This document shows, piece by piece, positions 8,200 to 15,221 of a stretch of DNA of 23,454 bases. The notes beneath the pieces are model-generated. The model was not told where the DNA came from. It saw only the letters and a program-made list of their open reading frames with translations, and made no database searches. The stretch's first letter is position 1; the number at the start of each line of letters is the position of its first letter. Source of the stretch: an uncultured Sutterella sp. (GTDB taxonomy: Bacteria > Pseudomonadota > Gammaproteobacteria > Burkholderiales > Burkholderiaceae_F). The position numbers and the translations under genes were made by a program. The stretch spans positions 1 through 23,454 of the forward strand of contig URFF01000022.1 of assembly GCA_900546995.1 (NCBI GenBank), written 5' to 3'.

Positions 8200-8306
8200 T
8201 AATGTGCCTGTAATGTGCCTCGTTTTTGATGAATATTCTCAAATTTAATGTGCCTAATTTTCAAGGCACATTAGAAGGAACATTAAGCCAAAATCAAGGC
8301 ACATTA
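8200..8306. repeat. int: Six TAATGTGCCT repeats: candidate integrase arm-type sites
   Basis: Three direct copies lie at 8200-8209, 8211-8220 and 8246-8255. Three inverted copies (AGGCACATTA) lie at 8264-8273, 8276-8285 (one mismatch) and 8297-8306. They sit between the att core and the integrase start. Arm-type sites of tyrosine integrases have this size, repetition and position, and are bound by the N-terminal arm-binding domain. The block overlaps the integrase leader, so binding could also repress int. Confidence 0.6.
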
Positions 8307-8333
8307 GCTCAATCAATAATATTGGAGAATGAT

Positions 8334-9719
8334 ATGGCTAACCGAGCAGTTCCTCTTCTGACAGATAGACAAGCCAAACTTGCAAAAAAGACTATTGCAG
8401 TTGGCGGTGTTCGGGGTCTTATTCTAAAAGTCACTCAGACATCACTTGGCCACTTCTCCAGAATTTTTCAATTGAGGATGACGGTTGACGGGAAAGCAAG
8501 ATACTTGTCAATAGGACCGTATCCACAAGTCTCTTTAGACGAAGCACGAAAAATAGCATTAGTTTGGAGGAATAAAGTTTCCAAGGGGGAAAATCCAAGA
8601 CAAGAAGCAATTGATGAAAGACGGAAAAAGATGGCAGCGGTAGAGGTAAAGAAAACTTATTCCGTCCAAAAAATGCTTTTGGATTTTTGTGAATTCGGGG
8701 AGGGCCGTTTGTGGAAACCCTCTATTATTAAAGGGGAGAAAATTTCACGTGACCACGCTGAAATTGTTAACGGCTACATTCGCAATCACATACCGAAAGA
8801 TATTCTGGCTATGCCGGCAAAGGCTTTAACACCTGAGATATTGGCTAAATCATTTGAGAGAAAATGGGTTGAGATGGTTGATACGCCTGAGCGTGTTTTG
8901 GGCGAACTGCGGCGTGCTTTTGACTTTGGTATCCGAAGTGGAAAAATTCCTCCGATGGAAAATCCTGCTGATTTGAAGGGAAGACTCCGTGACTTACTAC
9001 CCCCTGATTCAGAGCGGACTCAAAAAACTCACCAGCCAGCGTTGCCGGTTGAGCGTATTCCTGAATTGTTTAACGAATTACAAAAGCGTCAAAACGTCAC
9101 CTCTCGACTTATTCAATATACGATATTGACGGTGAGTCGTGCATCAAATGCCCGTCTCAGTCTTTGGTCTGAAATTTTCCTTGACAAAAAGGATCGTCCA
9201 GAAGCGCCGATTCAAATCACCAAGCGCGATGAAATGAAGGTGAAGCGTGTTATCAAGTTTGACAAAGAAACGCCTCTTTCATCCCAAGCTGTTGAACTTT
9301 TGAAGCGCATACCAAGGTTTGTCGTATCAGACGGATTCGATTTTGTTTTTTCCAAAGCGGATCGAGATGGTGCGATCATCTCAGTCTCCTCTGCAACTTG
9401 TGCGATGATGATTCGTAAAATCAACGCAGAGTTTCGTCAAGCAGGGAAGGTACCTTTTGTCGATCCTGATTTATTAAATGACGATGGCTCGCCCAGAAAT
9501 ATCACGCTTCACGGAACGGCTCGGGCATCATTTGAGGCGTGGGCCTACGATTCTGTGCGGTTTAATCACAAGCAATTTTCAGAAAAGGCGATTGAACATT
9601 GTCTTGATCACGTCACCGAAAAGTACAACAACGCTTATTTAAGAAAATCGGTGATTGGAGAAATGCGTGAAATTCTTCAGGCTTGGGCAGATTACTGCTA
9701 TTCGAAATGCGATAAATAA
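8334..9719 (+). CDS. int: Prophage tyrosine integrase, P4 type
   Basis: It catalyses site-specific recombination between attP and the host tRNA gene. From the ATG at 8334 the product has 461 residues and begins MANRAVPLLTDRQAKLAKK, the usual start of the arm DNA-binding domain (DUF4102) with the following GGVRGLILKVT and YLSIGPYPQVSLDEAR segments. A SAM-like core-binding domain and a C-terminal catalytic domain follow. LHGTARASFEAWA (about 394-406) corresponds to the His-x-x-Arg box, and LDHVTEKYNNAYLR holds the second His and the nucleophilic Tyr. An ATG 108 bases upstream is open, but it would translate through the repeats and has no better ribosome binding site; 8334 has GGAG at good spacing. 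It lies beside tRNA-Leu and is transcribed away from it. Confidence 0.94.
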   Translation: MANRAVPLLTDRQAKLAKKTIAVGGVRGLILKVTQTSLGHFSRIFQLRMTVDGKARYLSIGPYPQVSLDEARKIALVWRNKVSKGENPRQEAIDERRKKMAAVEVKKTYSVQKMLLDFCEFGEGRLWKPSIIKGEKISRDHAEIVNGYIRNHIPKDILAMPAKALTPEILAKSFERKWVEMVDTPERVLGELRRAFDFGIRSGKIPPMENPADLKGRLRDLLPPDSERTQKTHQPALPVERIPELFNELQKRQNVTSRLIQYTILTVSRASNARLSLWSEIFLDKKDRPEAPIQITKRDEMKVKRVIKFDKETPLSSQAVELLKRIPRFVVSDGFDFVFSKADRDGAIISVSSATCAMMIRKINAEFRQAGKVPFVDPDLLNDDGSPRNITLHGTARASFEAWAYDSVRFNHKQFSEKAIEHCLDHVTEKYNNAYLRKSVIGEMREILQAWADYCYSKCDK

Positions 9720-9724
9720 AGAAA

Positions 9725-9753
9725 GCCCCGGCGGTTTGCAGGGGCATTTTTTT
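9725..9753 (+). terminator. Intrinsic terminator after the integrase
   Basis: GCCCC (9725-9729) pairs with GGGGC (9741-9745), followed by a seven-T run. It separates int from the convergent leftward early operon. Confidence 0.75.
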
Positions 9754-10070
9754 CAATTTTCGTTTTTGATTCTCTGGAGCTGTCGGATTAGTTTCATTTC
9801 ACGCCAATCGGTACAGCGTTGTTCAATCTTTAATCCATACTCAAGTTGATCGAGCATGATGCGAACGTCGGCGATTTCTTCAGCAATGTGATCAATGAAG
9901 GCTTCGCGGTTGCTTCTGTAGTAAGCCCACTTTTTTGAGTAGGGAAATTTGTTGTGTTCGATCAGCTTGCTGATTGCTTCTTTTAACTCATCCAGCTCTT
10001 CAAGGGACTTCCCAAGCTGTGACTCTTCGCCGTAGTGATCGAAAATTGCTTTAATTCTTTCGTCAGTCAT
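9753..10070 (-). CDS. MazG-like nucleotide pyrophosphohydrolase
   Basis: All-alpha NTP pyrophosphohydrolases of the MazG/dUTPase type hydrolyse (d)NTPs to monophosphates. The 105-residue, helix-rich product shows the family's paired acidic motifs: LEELDELKEA (E25, E28) and HIAEEIADVRIML (E64, E65, D68), in the E-x-x-E then E-x-x-D pattern that binds Mg2+. The ATG at 10070 is chosen over a TTG at 10085: it lies 4 bases after the stop of the gene upstream, whose last codon GAG serves as ribosome binding site. It is the last gene of the leftward early operon. Phages use such enzymes to adjust nucleotide pools or to remove (p)ppGpp; which applies here is unknown. Confidence 0.75.
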   Translation of the reverse strand: MTDERIKAIFDHYGEESQLGKSLEELDELKEAISKLIEHNKFPYSKKWAYYRSNREAFIDHIAEEIADVRIMLDQLEYGLKIEQRCTDWREMKLIRQLQRIKNEN

Positions 10071-10074
10071 TTTT

Positions 10075-10377
10075 CTACTCGTCAAGTCTTTTCTCTAATT
10101 CATTGACCATGTTAAGAATCGCGTTCGCAAACTCGCGTGCCTCTTTTAAAGTCAAATTCATTTCAATGTGATTATTTCCAAAATCGGAATCACTAACGAA
10201 AATTCCAATGCCTTGTTGCTCAGATACATTCCCGTCTTCTAAGTCGACATAAACACTATCTGGTCGAATTGTTATCTCACATTGCTTTGCTTCGAGGACT
10301 TTGAACATACGAAGTCTCGCGTACGATTGCTCAAGTTTTGCATTAAACCAAAAGGGATTTTTGCTATTGCTTTTCAT
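10075..10377 (-). CDS. Phage protein of unknown function
   Basis: I do not recognise this 100-residue protein. It begins MKSNSKNPFWFNAKLEQSYA and is predicted to mix beta strands in the middle (CEITIRPDSVYVDLED, then GIGIFVSD) with a C-terminal helix EAREFANAILNMVNELEKRL. The start at 10377 mirrors the next gene: the upstream gene ends in GATGAGTAA, and the ATG follows 4 bases after that stop, with GAG as a weak ribosome binding site. An ATG at 10389 overlapping the stop is possible. It lies in the leftward early operon between a DUF551-like gene and the MazG-like gene. Confidence 0.65.
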   Translation of the reverse strand: MKSNSKNPFWFNAKLEQSYARLRMFKVLEAKQCEITIRPDSVYVDLEDGNVSEQQGIGIFVSDSDFGNNHIEMNLTLKEAREFANAILNMVNELEKRLDE

Positions 10378-10381
10378 GTTT

Positions 10382-10669
10382 TTACTCATCAAAAATGTGA
10401 AGTGCTTTTACAGTATCGGGATCGCCAGACATGTACTTTCGAGCTGTGATAGCATCCGGGTGATTGTCCTCTGGCTCTGGTTTATACACTTCGGGTAACT
10501 CTGCCCATGCGATCACTTTGTATCTTTTATCAATAAGCCACTCGGCCACGTCCGAATACACCTTTTTATCAACGTAACTAAAGCCGTTTTCATCCTCGAC
10601 TGTAACTAAATAACTTTCTAAACTATCGGGGATGTCTTCCGGATACGGGTGCCAATCAACGTGCGTCAT
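10382..10669 (-). CDS. DUF551-like phage protein
   Basis: This small acidic protein has 95 residues. The pattern W-H-PYPEDIPDSLESYLVTVED near the start and KVIAWAELPEVYKP near residues 50-63 resembles DUF551 proteins, which are common in phage early regions. They share a W...P...G-YLV opening and an IAWxxLPE-x-Y closing motif. The function of that family is not known. A GGAGG ribosome binding site precedes the ATG, and a strong hairpin lies between it and the antirepressor gene upstream. Confidence 0.7.
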   Translation of the reverse strand: MTHVDWHPYPEDIPDSLESYLVTVEDENGFSYVDKKVYSDVAEWLIDKRYKVIAWAELPEVYKPEPEDNHPDAITARKYMSGDPDTVKALHIFDE

Positions 10670-10681
10670 TTAAACCTCCAC

Positions 10682-10708
10682 GAGGGTCACATTTGAAATG
10701 CGACCCTC
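10682..10708 (-). other. Strong intercistronic hairpin
   Basis: GAGGGTCACATTT (10682-10694) pairs with AAATGCGACCCTC (10696-10708) with one A-C or G-U mismatch. No T tract follows on the minus strand. It lies between the antirepressor stop and the next ribosome binding site, so an mRNA stabilising or processing element is likelier than a terminator. Confidence 0.6.
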
Positions 10709-10717
10709 TATCAATAA

Positions 10718-11485
10718 TTAGGCAGCCAACTCAAGCTGTTCGTTCTTTTCGATCAGCCCTTCTTTTCTCATCCGCTGATAAATGACAAACATACCTTTTG
10801 CCGTGATATGAGCGTATGGCTTTTCGACGTAGTTACCATCGTTGTCCGTCCAATGTGCATAACGAAGAACCATGTAACCGGAAGTGATAACGTGCTGCAT
10901 TGGCGTATCAGCATTGGCATAGAGCCAACCAATCTGCCTAATGTAGTCCTTGAATTTTCTCGGCGGGTAGCCAATCACCTTGGCGGCCTTCGTGATCGTC
11001 ATGGAACCGTTGTCGGCGACCACTTGATCACAGAAATCCACTTTCGGCGCATTAACCTTTTGCTCTTCGAGGAGTTTTTGATTCTTCTCGGCAAGGTCGG
11101 CTGCAAGTCGTAAAGCCTCCGGTAGCGTTTGAGGGATGGCGATGGGTTGTTGTCTGCTGTAAGCACCGGTCTTGCGAATTGTCGGAAGTACTTCGCCACA
11201 GACCCAGTCTTGAAAGCGTTCGGCACTTTCTAGCTTGGAACGCATAACCAAACGGTAAAGATTTCGCTCATCTATGTAGGTGAGCTCTTGAATCCCGCTA
11301 GATGTAGGGGTGCCCTGTTTCAGGGTACCCTTAGAAACACAGTGTTGAGACACTGCGTTCGAGGGCTTAGAGTAACCAAGCGCCTTACAAACGTCTTTGG
11401 CACAGAACCAAGGGTTGCTATTTTCGTCAACAATGATTCGAACGTCTTGATCATCAAAGTTAAAAGTTGTGATTTCGTTTGTCAT
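10718..11485 (-). CDS. ant: Phage antirepressor with BRO-N and KilAC domains
   Basis: Antirepressors of this class inactivate or bypass the prophage repressor and switch on lytic genes. The 255-residue product has an N-terminal BRO domain (1-115) with NPWFCAKDVCKALGYSKPSN, TYIDERNLYRLVMRSKLESA and FQDWVCGEVLPTIRKTGAY. A C-terminal KilAC/ANT DNA-binding domain (about 145-250) contains MTITKAAKVIGYPPRKFKDY and YAHITAKGMFVIYQRMR. An AGAGG ribosome binding site precedes the ATG, which begins 2 bases after the stop of the small upstream gene, so the two are translationally coupled. The C4-like RNA region and strong promoter lie just upstream. This matches the c4-icd-ant order of phage P1 immI. Confidence 0.92.
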   Translation of the reverse strand: MTNEITTFNFDDQDVRIIVDENSNPWFCAKDVCKALGYSKPSNAVSQHCVSKGTLKQGTPTSSGIQELTYIDERNLYRLVMRSKLESAERFQDWVCGEVLPTIRKTGAYSRQQPIAIPQTLPEALRLAADLAEKNQKLLEEQKVNAPKVDFCDQVVADNGSMTITKAAKVIGYPPRKFKDYIRQIGWLYANADTPMQHVITSGYMVLRYAHWTDNDGNYVEKPYAHITAKGMFVIYQRMRKEGLIEKNEQLELAA

Positions 11486-11487
11486 GA

Positions 11488-11763
11488 TTAGTTCCTCTTT
11501 TGATCGGCGATTGTGTCGAGGTAGTCGGCGGCTTCCAAAAGTCCGTTGGCGGCGTCCAGTACATAGGACTGGTCAAACTTGTCAGCCAACGTTTCGATGG
11601 GATGATTCAGAGAATCCGGCAAAACCTTAAGAATGCTACGGGCGATGATCCTGAAATGTTTGGCCGACATATTGGCCATTTCAGGTTTCAAGGTGTGATT
11701 TTTGATGTGCTGAAGAACGAACCCGATCTCATAAGTGGGTTCAAATGCAGATACTTCTTGCAT
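11488..11763 (-). CDS. Small phage protein in the icd position upstream of the antirepressor
   Basis: This 91-residue protein begins MQEVSAFEPTYEIGFVLQ, and I do not recognise its fold. It is mostly helical, with LDAANGLLEAADYLDTIADQ at the C terminus. An upstream extension stays open to 12054, but that part overlaps the RNA-like region. The ATG at 11763 has a perfect AGGAG 7 bases ahead, so I use it. Its ribosome binding site is one of the boxes that the antisense RNA can pair with. In P1, translation of icd is the step C4 RNA blocks, and ant expression depends on it. This gene may act in the same way as a translational gatekeeper; a cell-division effect is not shown by the sequence. Confidence 0.7.
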   Translation of the reverse strand: MQEVSAFEPTYEIGFVLQHIKNHTLKPEMANMSAKHFRIIARSILKVLPDSLNHPIETLADKFDQSYVLDAANGLLEAADYLDTIADQKRN

Positions 11764-11770
11764 GTCAAGA

Positions 11771-12009
11771 CTCCTGGTGTTTGTTGATGGAGCCTCGGAC
11801 CACTTTCCACGGTGGTGAGCGAGGCGCTGCGGGGTGGAAATACCGTTCACCAGGTAACGGCCAGCACGAAGCTGCCCGCAGGCCTCACTCGTCAAGAAGT
11901 GATAGCTGCGCACAAAAAATCCGCTCAAACGAGAAGACGTAAGGCGGCTGTGTGCGCCTGGTGATCTAGTCGGGTTTCCACGCCCGATCATTACCTTTTT
12001 CGTAATGAC
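11771..12009 (-). ncRNA. c4: C4-like antisense RNA and leader of the antirepressor operon
   Basis: From the strong promoter the minus-strand transcript carries several hairpins. One is TCATTAC/GTAATGA (11988-12008). Another is CGGG/CCCG with an 8-base loop CGTGGAAA (11971-11986). A third is CCGTT/AACGG with loop ACCTGGTG (11843-11860), and a fourth is ACCAC/GTGGT with the same CGTGGAAA loop (about 11801-11818). Box pairs GTGGAAA and CACCAGG occur upstream (11975-11981, 11957-11963) and again downstream at the next gene's ribosome binding site (11804-11810, 11773-11779). A central copy is in antisense (11834-11840, 11848-11854), so it can pair with either set. This resembles the competing boxes of P1/P7 C4 RNA. 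A CCGC/GCGG stem followed by six T at 11915-11947 may be an internal terminator. The 3' end of a processed RNA is unknown. Confidence 0.68.
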
Positions 12010-12015
12010 GAGGTC

Positions 12016-12045
12016 ATTGTAAGCGGATTTGTTCTGCGTTGTCAA
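12016..12045 (-). promoter_or_regulatory. Strong sigma-70 promoter of the C4-like RNA and antirepressor operon
   Basis: The minus strand has consensus TTGACA (12040-12045), an 18-bp spacer and TACAAT (12016-12021). The start would be near 12009. Such a strong promoter fits constitutive synthesis of a regulatory RNA in the lysogen. Confidence 0.85.
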
Positions 12046-12050
12046 CATTA

Positions 12051-12560
12051 TCATGCCCTTGATACATCGGCCTGAACTTGTTTGTTTGATGCCTCACGCC
12101 CTTGCATTGAGTAACGAAGCATGACTCGCCATTCTCGTGCGGTGCGTGAAGGGCTTTCTTTGATCGCTTGTTTGACGAGCGGCCCGACAAAATCAACCGC
12201 ATCGCGGATGGCATTTAATTCATTGCCGGTGCAAACAAAGTGTTCCTTTTTTAGTCCGCGGTCAATGACGTTTGAGAGTGCTTGGGCGCCTTCGTGCAAG
12301 ACGAACTGTGCATCCAGTCTGGATTCCTCTGTGAAATACTCACGGTCAGCAACAAAAACCTTTCCCCACTGGATAAGGTCCATCATGATTTCCACGTCGC
12401 TTCGGCTGCAATTGCCTCTCGGAAGTTTGGTTTCACAAACCAATTCAATGTTCGTGAACATATCGACGAAGTTATCAATCGCATCGAGCGGGGAGTACCA
12501 GATGATTTTTCCTCTTGGATTGGGGCGGTACTTTCTTCGAGGCTTCTTCGACTTCGGCAT
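12051..12560 (-). CDS. Phage protein of unknown function
   Basis: I do not recognise this 169-residue protein. The N terminus is very basic (MPKSKKPRRKYRPNPRGK), which suggests nucleic acid binding. The remainder is helical with conserved-looking blocks WGKVFVADREYFTEESRLDA and LNAIRDAVDFVGPLVKQAI. The ATG follows 1 base after the stop of the 28-residue membrane peptide gene and has an AGGAG element about 9 bases ahead. The stop at 12051 lies just before the C4-like promoter, so the gene ends the sub-operon with the AlpA-like regulator. Confidence 0.7.
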   Translation of the reverse strand: MPKSKKPRRKYRPNPRGKIIWYSPLDAIDNFVDMFTNIELVCETKLPRGNCSRSDVEIMMDLIQWGKVFVADREYFTEESRLDAQFVLHEGAQALSNVIDRGLKKEHFVCTGNELNAIRDAVDFVGPLVKQAIKESPSRTAREWRVMLRYSMQGREASNKQVQADVSRA

Positions 12561-12561
12561 A

Positions 12562-12648
12562 TCACATCGCTCCTATGTCCAAGAATTCAAAAATCAGCAC
12601 GCCGCAGACGAGCATCCAGATGGCGAGGTAAAAAAGAACGTATCTCAT
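12562..12648 (-). CDS. Small single-span membrane peptide, 28 residues
   Basis: Its length is below most gene-calling limits. The reading MRYVLFYLAIWMLVCGVL and then IFEFLDIGAM gives one clear hydrophobic span of about 17 residues after a basic N terminus. The ATG overlaps the stop of the AlpA-like gene by 4 bases (ATGA), and the stop lies 1 base ahead of the next gene's ATG. The coupling on both sides argues that it is translated. The function is unknown; holin-like, host membrane stress or exclusion roles are possible but unsupported. Confidence 0.62.
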   Translation of the reverse strand: MRYVLFYLAIWMLVCGVLIFEFLDIGAM

Positions 12649-12881
12649 GCGGCATCTCTCGCGGGGCGGTTGGCAACCCATGTCTTTATGTCTTCGTAGC
12701 GCCATAAGTTGACTCGCACACCAGCATCGATTGGTCTAGGGAATGAGGGGTCGTACAACTTTTTATTCCTTTTATTCATCTTCCGATAAATCGAGGTTTG
12801 GCCCAAACGGGTTAATGCGCAGACATCCTCAATATCAATTAGCAGCTGGAGCTTGTCATCAATTTGCATCACGGCTTGCAT
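12645..12881 (-). CDS. AlpA-like HTH regulator or excisionase
   Basis: AlpA-family proteins are small winged-helix MerR-like DNA-binding proteins that regulate or direct excision in prophages and P4-type elements. The 78-residue product shows the family pattern: LIDIEDVCALTRLGQTSIYRKM as helix-turn-helix, then FPRPIDAGVRVNLWRYEDIK and a tail ending in TWVANRPARDAA. The ATG at 12881 has GGAG 9 bases upstream; an in-frame TTG further up would contain that ribosome binding site. With a P4-type integrase present, it is the best candidate in the window for a recombination directionality factor. Confidence 0.82.
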   Translation of the reverse strand: MQAVMQIDDKLQLLIDIEDVCALTRLGQTSIYRKMNKRNKKLYDPSFPRPIDAGVRVNLWRYEDIKTWVANRPARDAA

Positions 12882-13017
12882 AGTTGCTATCTCCAAAAAG
12901 AATCAGTAAGGGGTACTTACCCGGATCAAGGAAGAGGCTTTCCCCCGTTGGATTGATTGGCGGTGCCGAGGCTCTATCTACAGTCGCACGCATGACTGGA
13001 CGACACCGCCAAAGCCT
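12882..13017 (-). other. Gene-free leader with a multi-stem hairpin
   Basis: No gene is seen here. GGCGGTG (12959-12965) pairs with CACCGCC (13004-13010) and encloses a second stem CAGTC/GACTG (12981-12985 with 12994-12998). Closer to the AlpA-like gene are overlapping GTAAG/CTTAC and GGGT/ACCC inverted repeats near 12906-12922. The region separates the recombination genes from the AlpA sub-operon. It could be an mRNA processing site, attenuator or small RNA. Confidence 0.5.
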
Positions 13018-14019
13018 TTACAGTGGCAACTCTTCCGTTTGAGTTGCCGGTTGGACGGAATCCCATGGGATGGGTTCTTTTTCCCTTGGTTGTTCAGACA
13101 CAGGTTCCATCGTTTGAGGTTCCGCCTCCGGTTCTTTTGCCTTCACAGTCTCGGCTTCAGCCTTGGCCTTTCGGGCTTTGATCTTGTCTTTCAAAGAGGG
13201 GCCACTCTTGTTTTCAATGGCGGCCGTCTCCTTTGTAACAGCGGCTTCTTCCGGTTCAAACCAGTCGGAAGGATTGCTCATGCCATCGCGAAGGCTCGTA
13301 TAGATTGAGCGCAATCGAACGATTTGAGCGGGCTTGATGGCTTCAGCTCGGCATTGGCAGAATTTTTCAATCTGCGTTTTGGTAACACGGAATGTTTCAA
13401 AAGCACTGACTAACGCCTTAATGCCTTCAGCAGTCACGTCAGTGTGGGCTTGAAGCGTGAGCTGGCATTGATTGACAGCCGCTTCCACCACGTCACCAGG
13501 GACCACGGCCAAAATGCAGGCACGTAAGCGGCGTGCACCTTGGTTGGCGACCAATTCGTAAATATCACGGGGATCTTCGAGTTTGTAGCTTCCCTTCTTC
13601 GTGTGTCGAATGTGGGGAACGGTGAAAGTGATTTCACGGCGTGTGTTCGTTTCAACGTCCCAAGCGAAAGCTTGTACTTCCGACTTGCCGCCTTGATTGC
13701 TCAATTCACGGATACCGAATTGGATGTTGCCCCATTGTTGGGCGATGGCTTCGGCCAAGCGGATGCTCGGACCGGTGATGCTGGAGCCGCCACGGGCGTA
13801 GGCATATACAGCGGATTCAGCTAACGTGGTTCGGCAGCAAGCGTTAAGGATTCGATCCATTGCGCGCTTCTGATCACGGGGATTGGTGCGAGCGATGAAC
13901 AAGGCCGCTTGTACTTCAGCCACCGCACGGCTGCTTTCAGTGGTTTGAGTGACCGGTGTCACGGTACGACTGGCGCTTGAACCGTCATCAAACGGATTGA
14001 TCATTTGAGTGGTCGTCAT
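13018..14019 (-). CDS. Candidate phage single-strand annealing recombinase
   Basis: The product has 333 residues. I do not recognise a named family with certainty. Residues about 28-190 form a conserved-looking domain with RDQKRAMDRILNACCRTTLA, SSITGPSIRLAEAIAQQWGN, strands WDVETNTRREITFTVPHI, and then a YELVANQGARRLRACILAV block. A C-terminal tail from about 265 is rich in Lys, Glu and Pro and likely disordered. The gene directly follows a YqaJ-type exonuclease (17 bp apart). Such exonucleases are usually paired with RecT-, Erf- or Rad52-like annealing proteins, and the domain-plus-disordered-tail build fits. An AAGGA ribosome binding site precedes the ATG. Confidence 0.62.
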   Translation of the reverse strand: MTTTQMINPFDDGSSASRTVTPVTQTTESSRAVAEVQAALFIARTNPRDQKRAMDRILNACCRTTLAESAVYAYARGGSSITGPSIRLAEAIAQQWGNIQFGIRELSNQGGKSEVQAFAWDVETNTRREITFTVPHIRHTKKGSYKLEDPRDIYELVANQGARRLRACILAVVPGDVVEAAVNQCQLTLQAHTDVTAEGIKALVSAFETFRVTKTQIEKFCQCRAEAIKPAQIVRLRSIYTSLRDGMSNPSDWFEPEEAAVTKETAAIENKSGPSLKDKIKARKAKAEAETVKAKEPEAEPQTMEPVSEQPREKEPIPWDSVQPATQTEELPL

Positions 14020-14035
14020 AAATCAATGTCCTTTT

Positions 14036-14965
14036 TCAAATCTTTAATAAAAACGTGCGGGAAGCTTTGCCTTCTTTCAAATACTTTTGATAGAGGTCAG
14101 GCATAGCTTTTTCGAAAGACTCTTTGTCGAATGTCACCCTGGGCTTGGATGTTTTCCATGTCGCGATGATCTGTCCGTTGTAAGCGAGCTTTTCGCTATT
14201 CCTCATTTCTGCTTGAACGGCAGCGGCGAGTTCTTTTTCTTTTGATTCGAGGTCCTTCAATTGGGCGCGAATGTAAGAAAGCTCACGGGCCTTTTGCCAG
14301 CAGTCTTCGCTTGCGTCGGCAATCGTCGGAACGGAAAGCGGATACGCTTGCTTCATTTCTTCAAACGACTGCGGGGCTGGCTCAATGCGGGGTTCAACAT
14401 AGTTTTCCCAGAAGTCTTTCTCGGATTCGATTAACAAGGCTTCAAGTTCCGGATCGTGCTCAACAGTGTAGATACGGAAGTCAGAAGCTCCGATCAACAC
14501 CGACACATCGCATGAGGTCGCACCGAGTACCGTCATGTAGTGCTGCACCTGCGTCTTGTAATAGTCTGGAATTTCATCAGTCCCTTCTTCACCCCAGCCT
14601 TGCTGTGTGCGAGCCGTCTTGATTTCAACAATGCGCCCGTCTTCACGGATGCCGTCCACATCAGCGATCATGAAGGGATGATCCGGATGACGAAACATGA
14701 ATTCCGGAACCTGAACGGCCATGCCAACTGTGTCGGCATATTTTTGACGGATTACCGGCTCCAGCCGACGCCCCCATTCCATTGAGGCGTTGTCAAATTC
14801 TTCGGGTTCCTCAACCTTTGAACGGTACACGTCCAGTGGCGTACGCCATTTGGAGATGCCGAGTAATGCGGCAACGTCCGATCCGCCGATACCGATTTGG
14901 CGAAGTTTCAACCACTCAGCTCGAGTGGCGGGGAGCGGGATCTGTTGAGCGTTCGTTTTAAACAT
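14036..14965 (-). CDS. YqaJ-type viral recombinase (lambda exonuclease-like)
   Basis: This is a PD-(D/E)XK 5'-3' double-strand DNA exonuclease that makes single-stranded ends for phage recombination. The 309-residue product opens with the hallmark LRQIGIGGSDVAALLGISKW RTPLDVY region (residues 22-47). The metal-site residues E69, D102/D104 and E114-x-K116 lie in RRLEP, ADVDGI and RIVEIKT. YYKTQVQHYMTVLGA follows, and the C-terminal part is helical. The ATG at 14965 is preferred to one at 14983 because only the former has a ribosome binding site (AGAGG, 7 bases). The annealing protein candidate follows 17 bp downstream. Confidence 0.93.
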   Translation of the reverse strand: MFKTNAQQIPLPATRAEWLKLRQIGIGGSDVAALLGISKWRTPLDVYRSKVEEPEEFDNASMEWGRRLEPVIRQKYADTVGMAVQVPEFMFRHPDHPFMIADVDGIREDGRIVEIKTARTQQGWGEEGTDEIPDYYKTQVQHYMTVLGATSCDVSVLIGASDFRIYTVEHDPELEALLIESEKDFWENYVEPRIEPAPQSFEEMKQAYPLSVPTIADASEDCWQKARELSYIRAQLKDLESKEKELAAAVQAEMRNSEKLAYNGQIIATWKTSKPRVTFDKESFEKAMPDLYQKYLKEGKASRTFLLKI

Positions 14966-14982
14966 CGTTGAGCCTCTAAACA

Positions 14983-15207
14983 TTAGTGATGAACATAACC
15001 GGAGCCACCGTTGCGCTGCGAGTAGTTGACGAAGTACCAGTTCTGTTCAAACTCGTCTTCGACCATATCGTCGATTTCGTCTTCGTCAATTCCCTCGCCG
15101 GCAAGCTCCTCTCGAATGCAATCTTTCGCATCGTCTTCAGACATTGGATAACCGGAGAAATAGACTTCGATGTCCTCGTCGGTGCAGCCGTCAGGCAGGT
15201 TGCTCAT
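14983..15207 (-). CDS. Small acidic phage protein, unknown
   Basis: I do not recognise this 74-residue, strongly acidic protein beginning MSNLPDGCTDEDIEVYFSGY. It has the runs EGIDEDEIDDMVEDEFEQNW and a Gly-rich end. Very acidic small early proteins sometimes mimic DNA, but nothing here proves that. The ATG at 15207 has AGGAGAAG ahead; earlier in-frame starts would overlap the preceding gene. Its stop TAA overlaps the alternative upstream ATG of the exonuclease gene (TAATG). Confidence 0.65.
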   Translation of the reverse strand: MSNLPDGCTDEDIEVYFSGYPMSEDDAKDCIREELAGEGIDEDEIDDMVEDEFEQNWYFVNYSQRNGGSGYVHH

Positions 15208-15221
15208 GGTTTCTTCTCCTT

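Noticed and set aside
11764..12054. N-terminal extension of the small icd-position gene, reading through the C4-like RNA
   Set aside because: The frame is open, and pieces such as ACGQLRAGRYLVNG resemble annotated ash-like phage proteins. The hairpins, repeated boxes and the strong AGGAG at 11763 explain the DNA better. Translation of the extension is not excluded.
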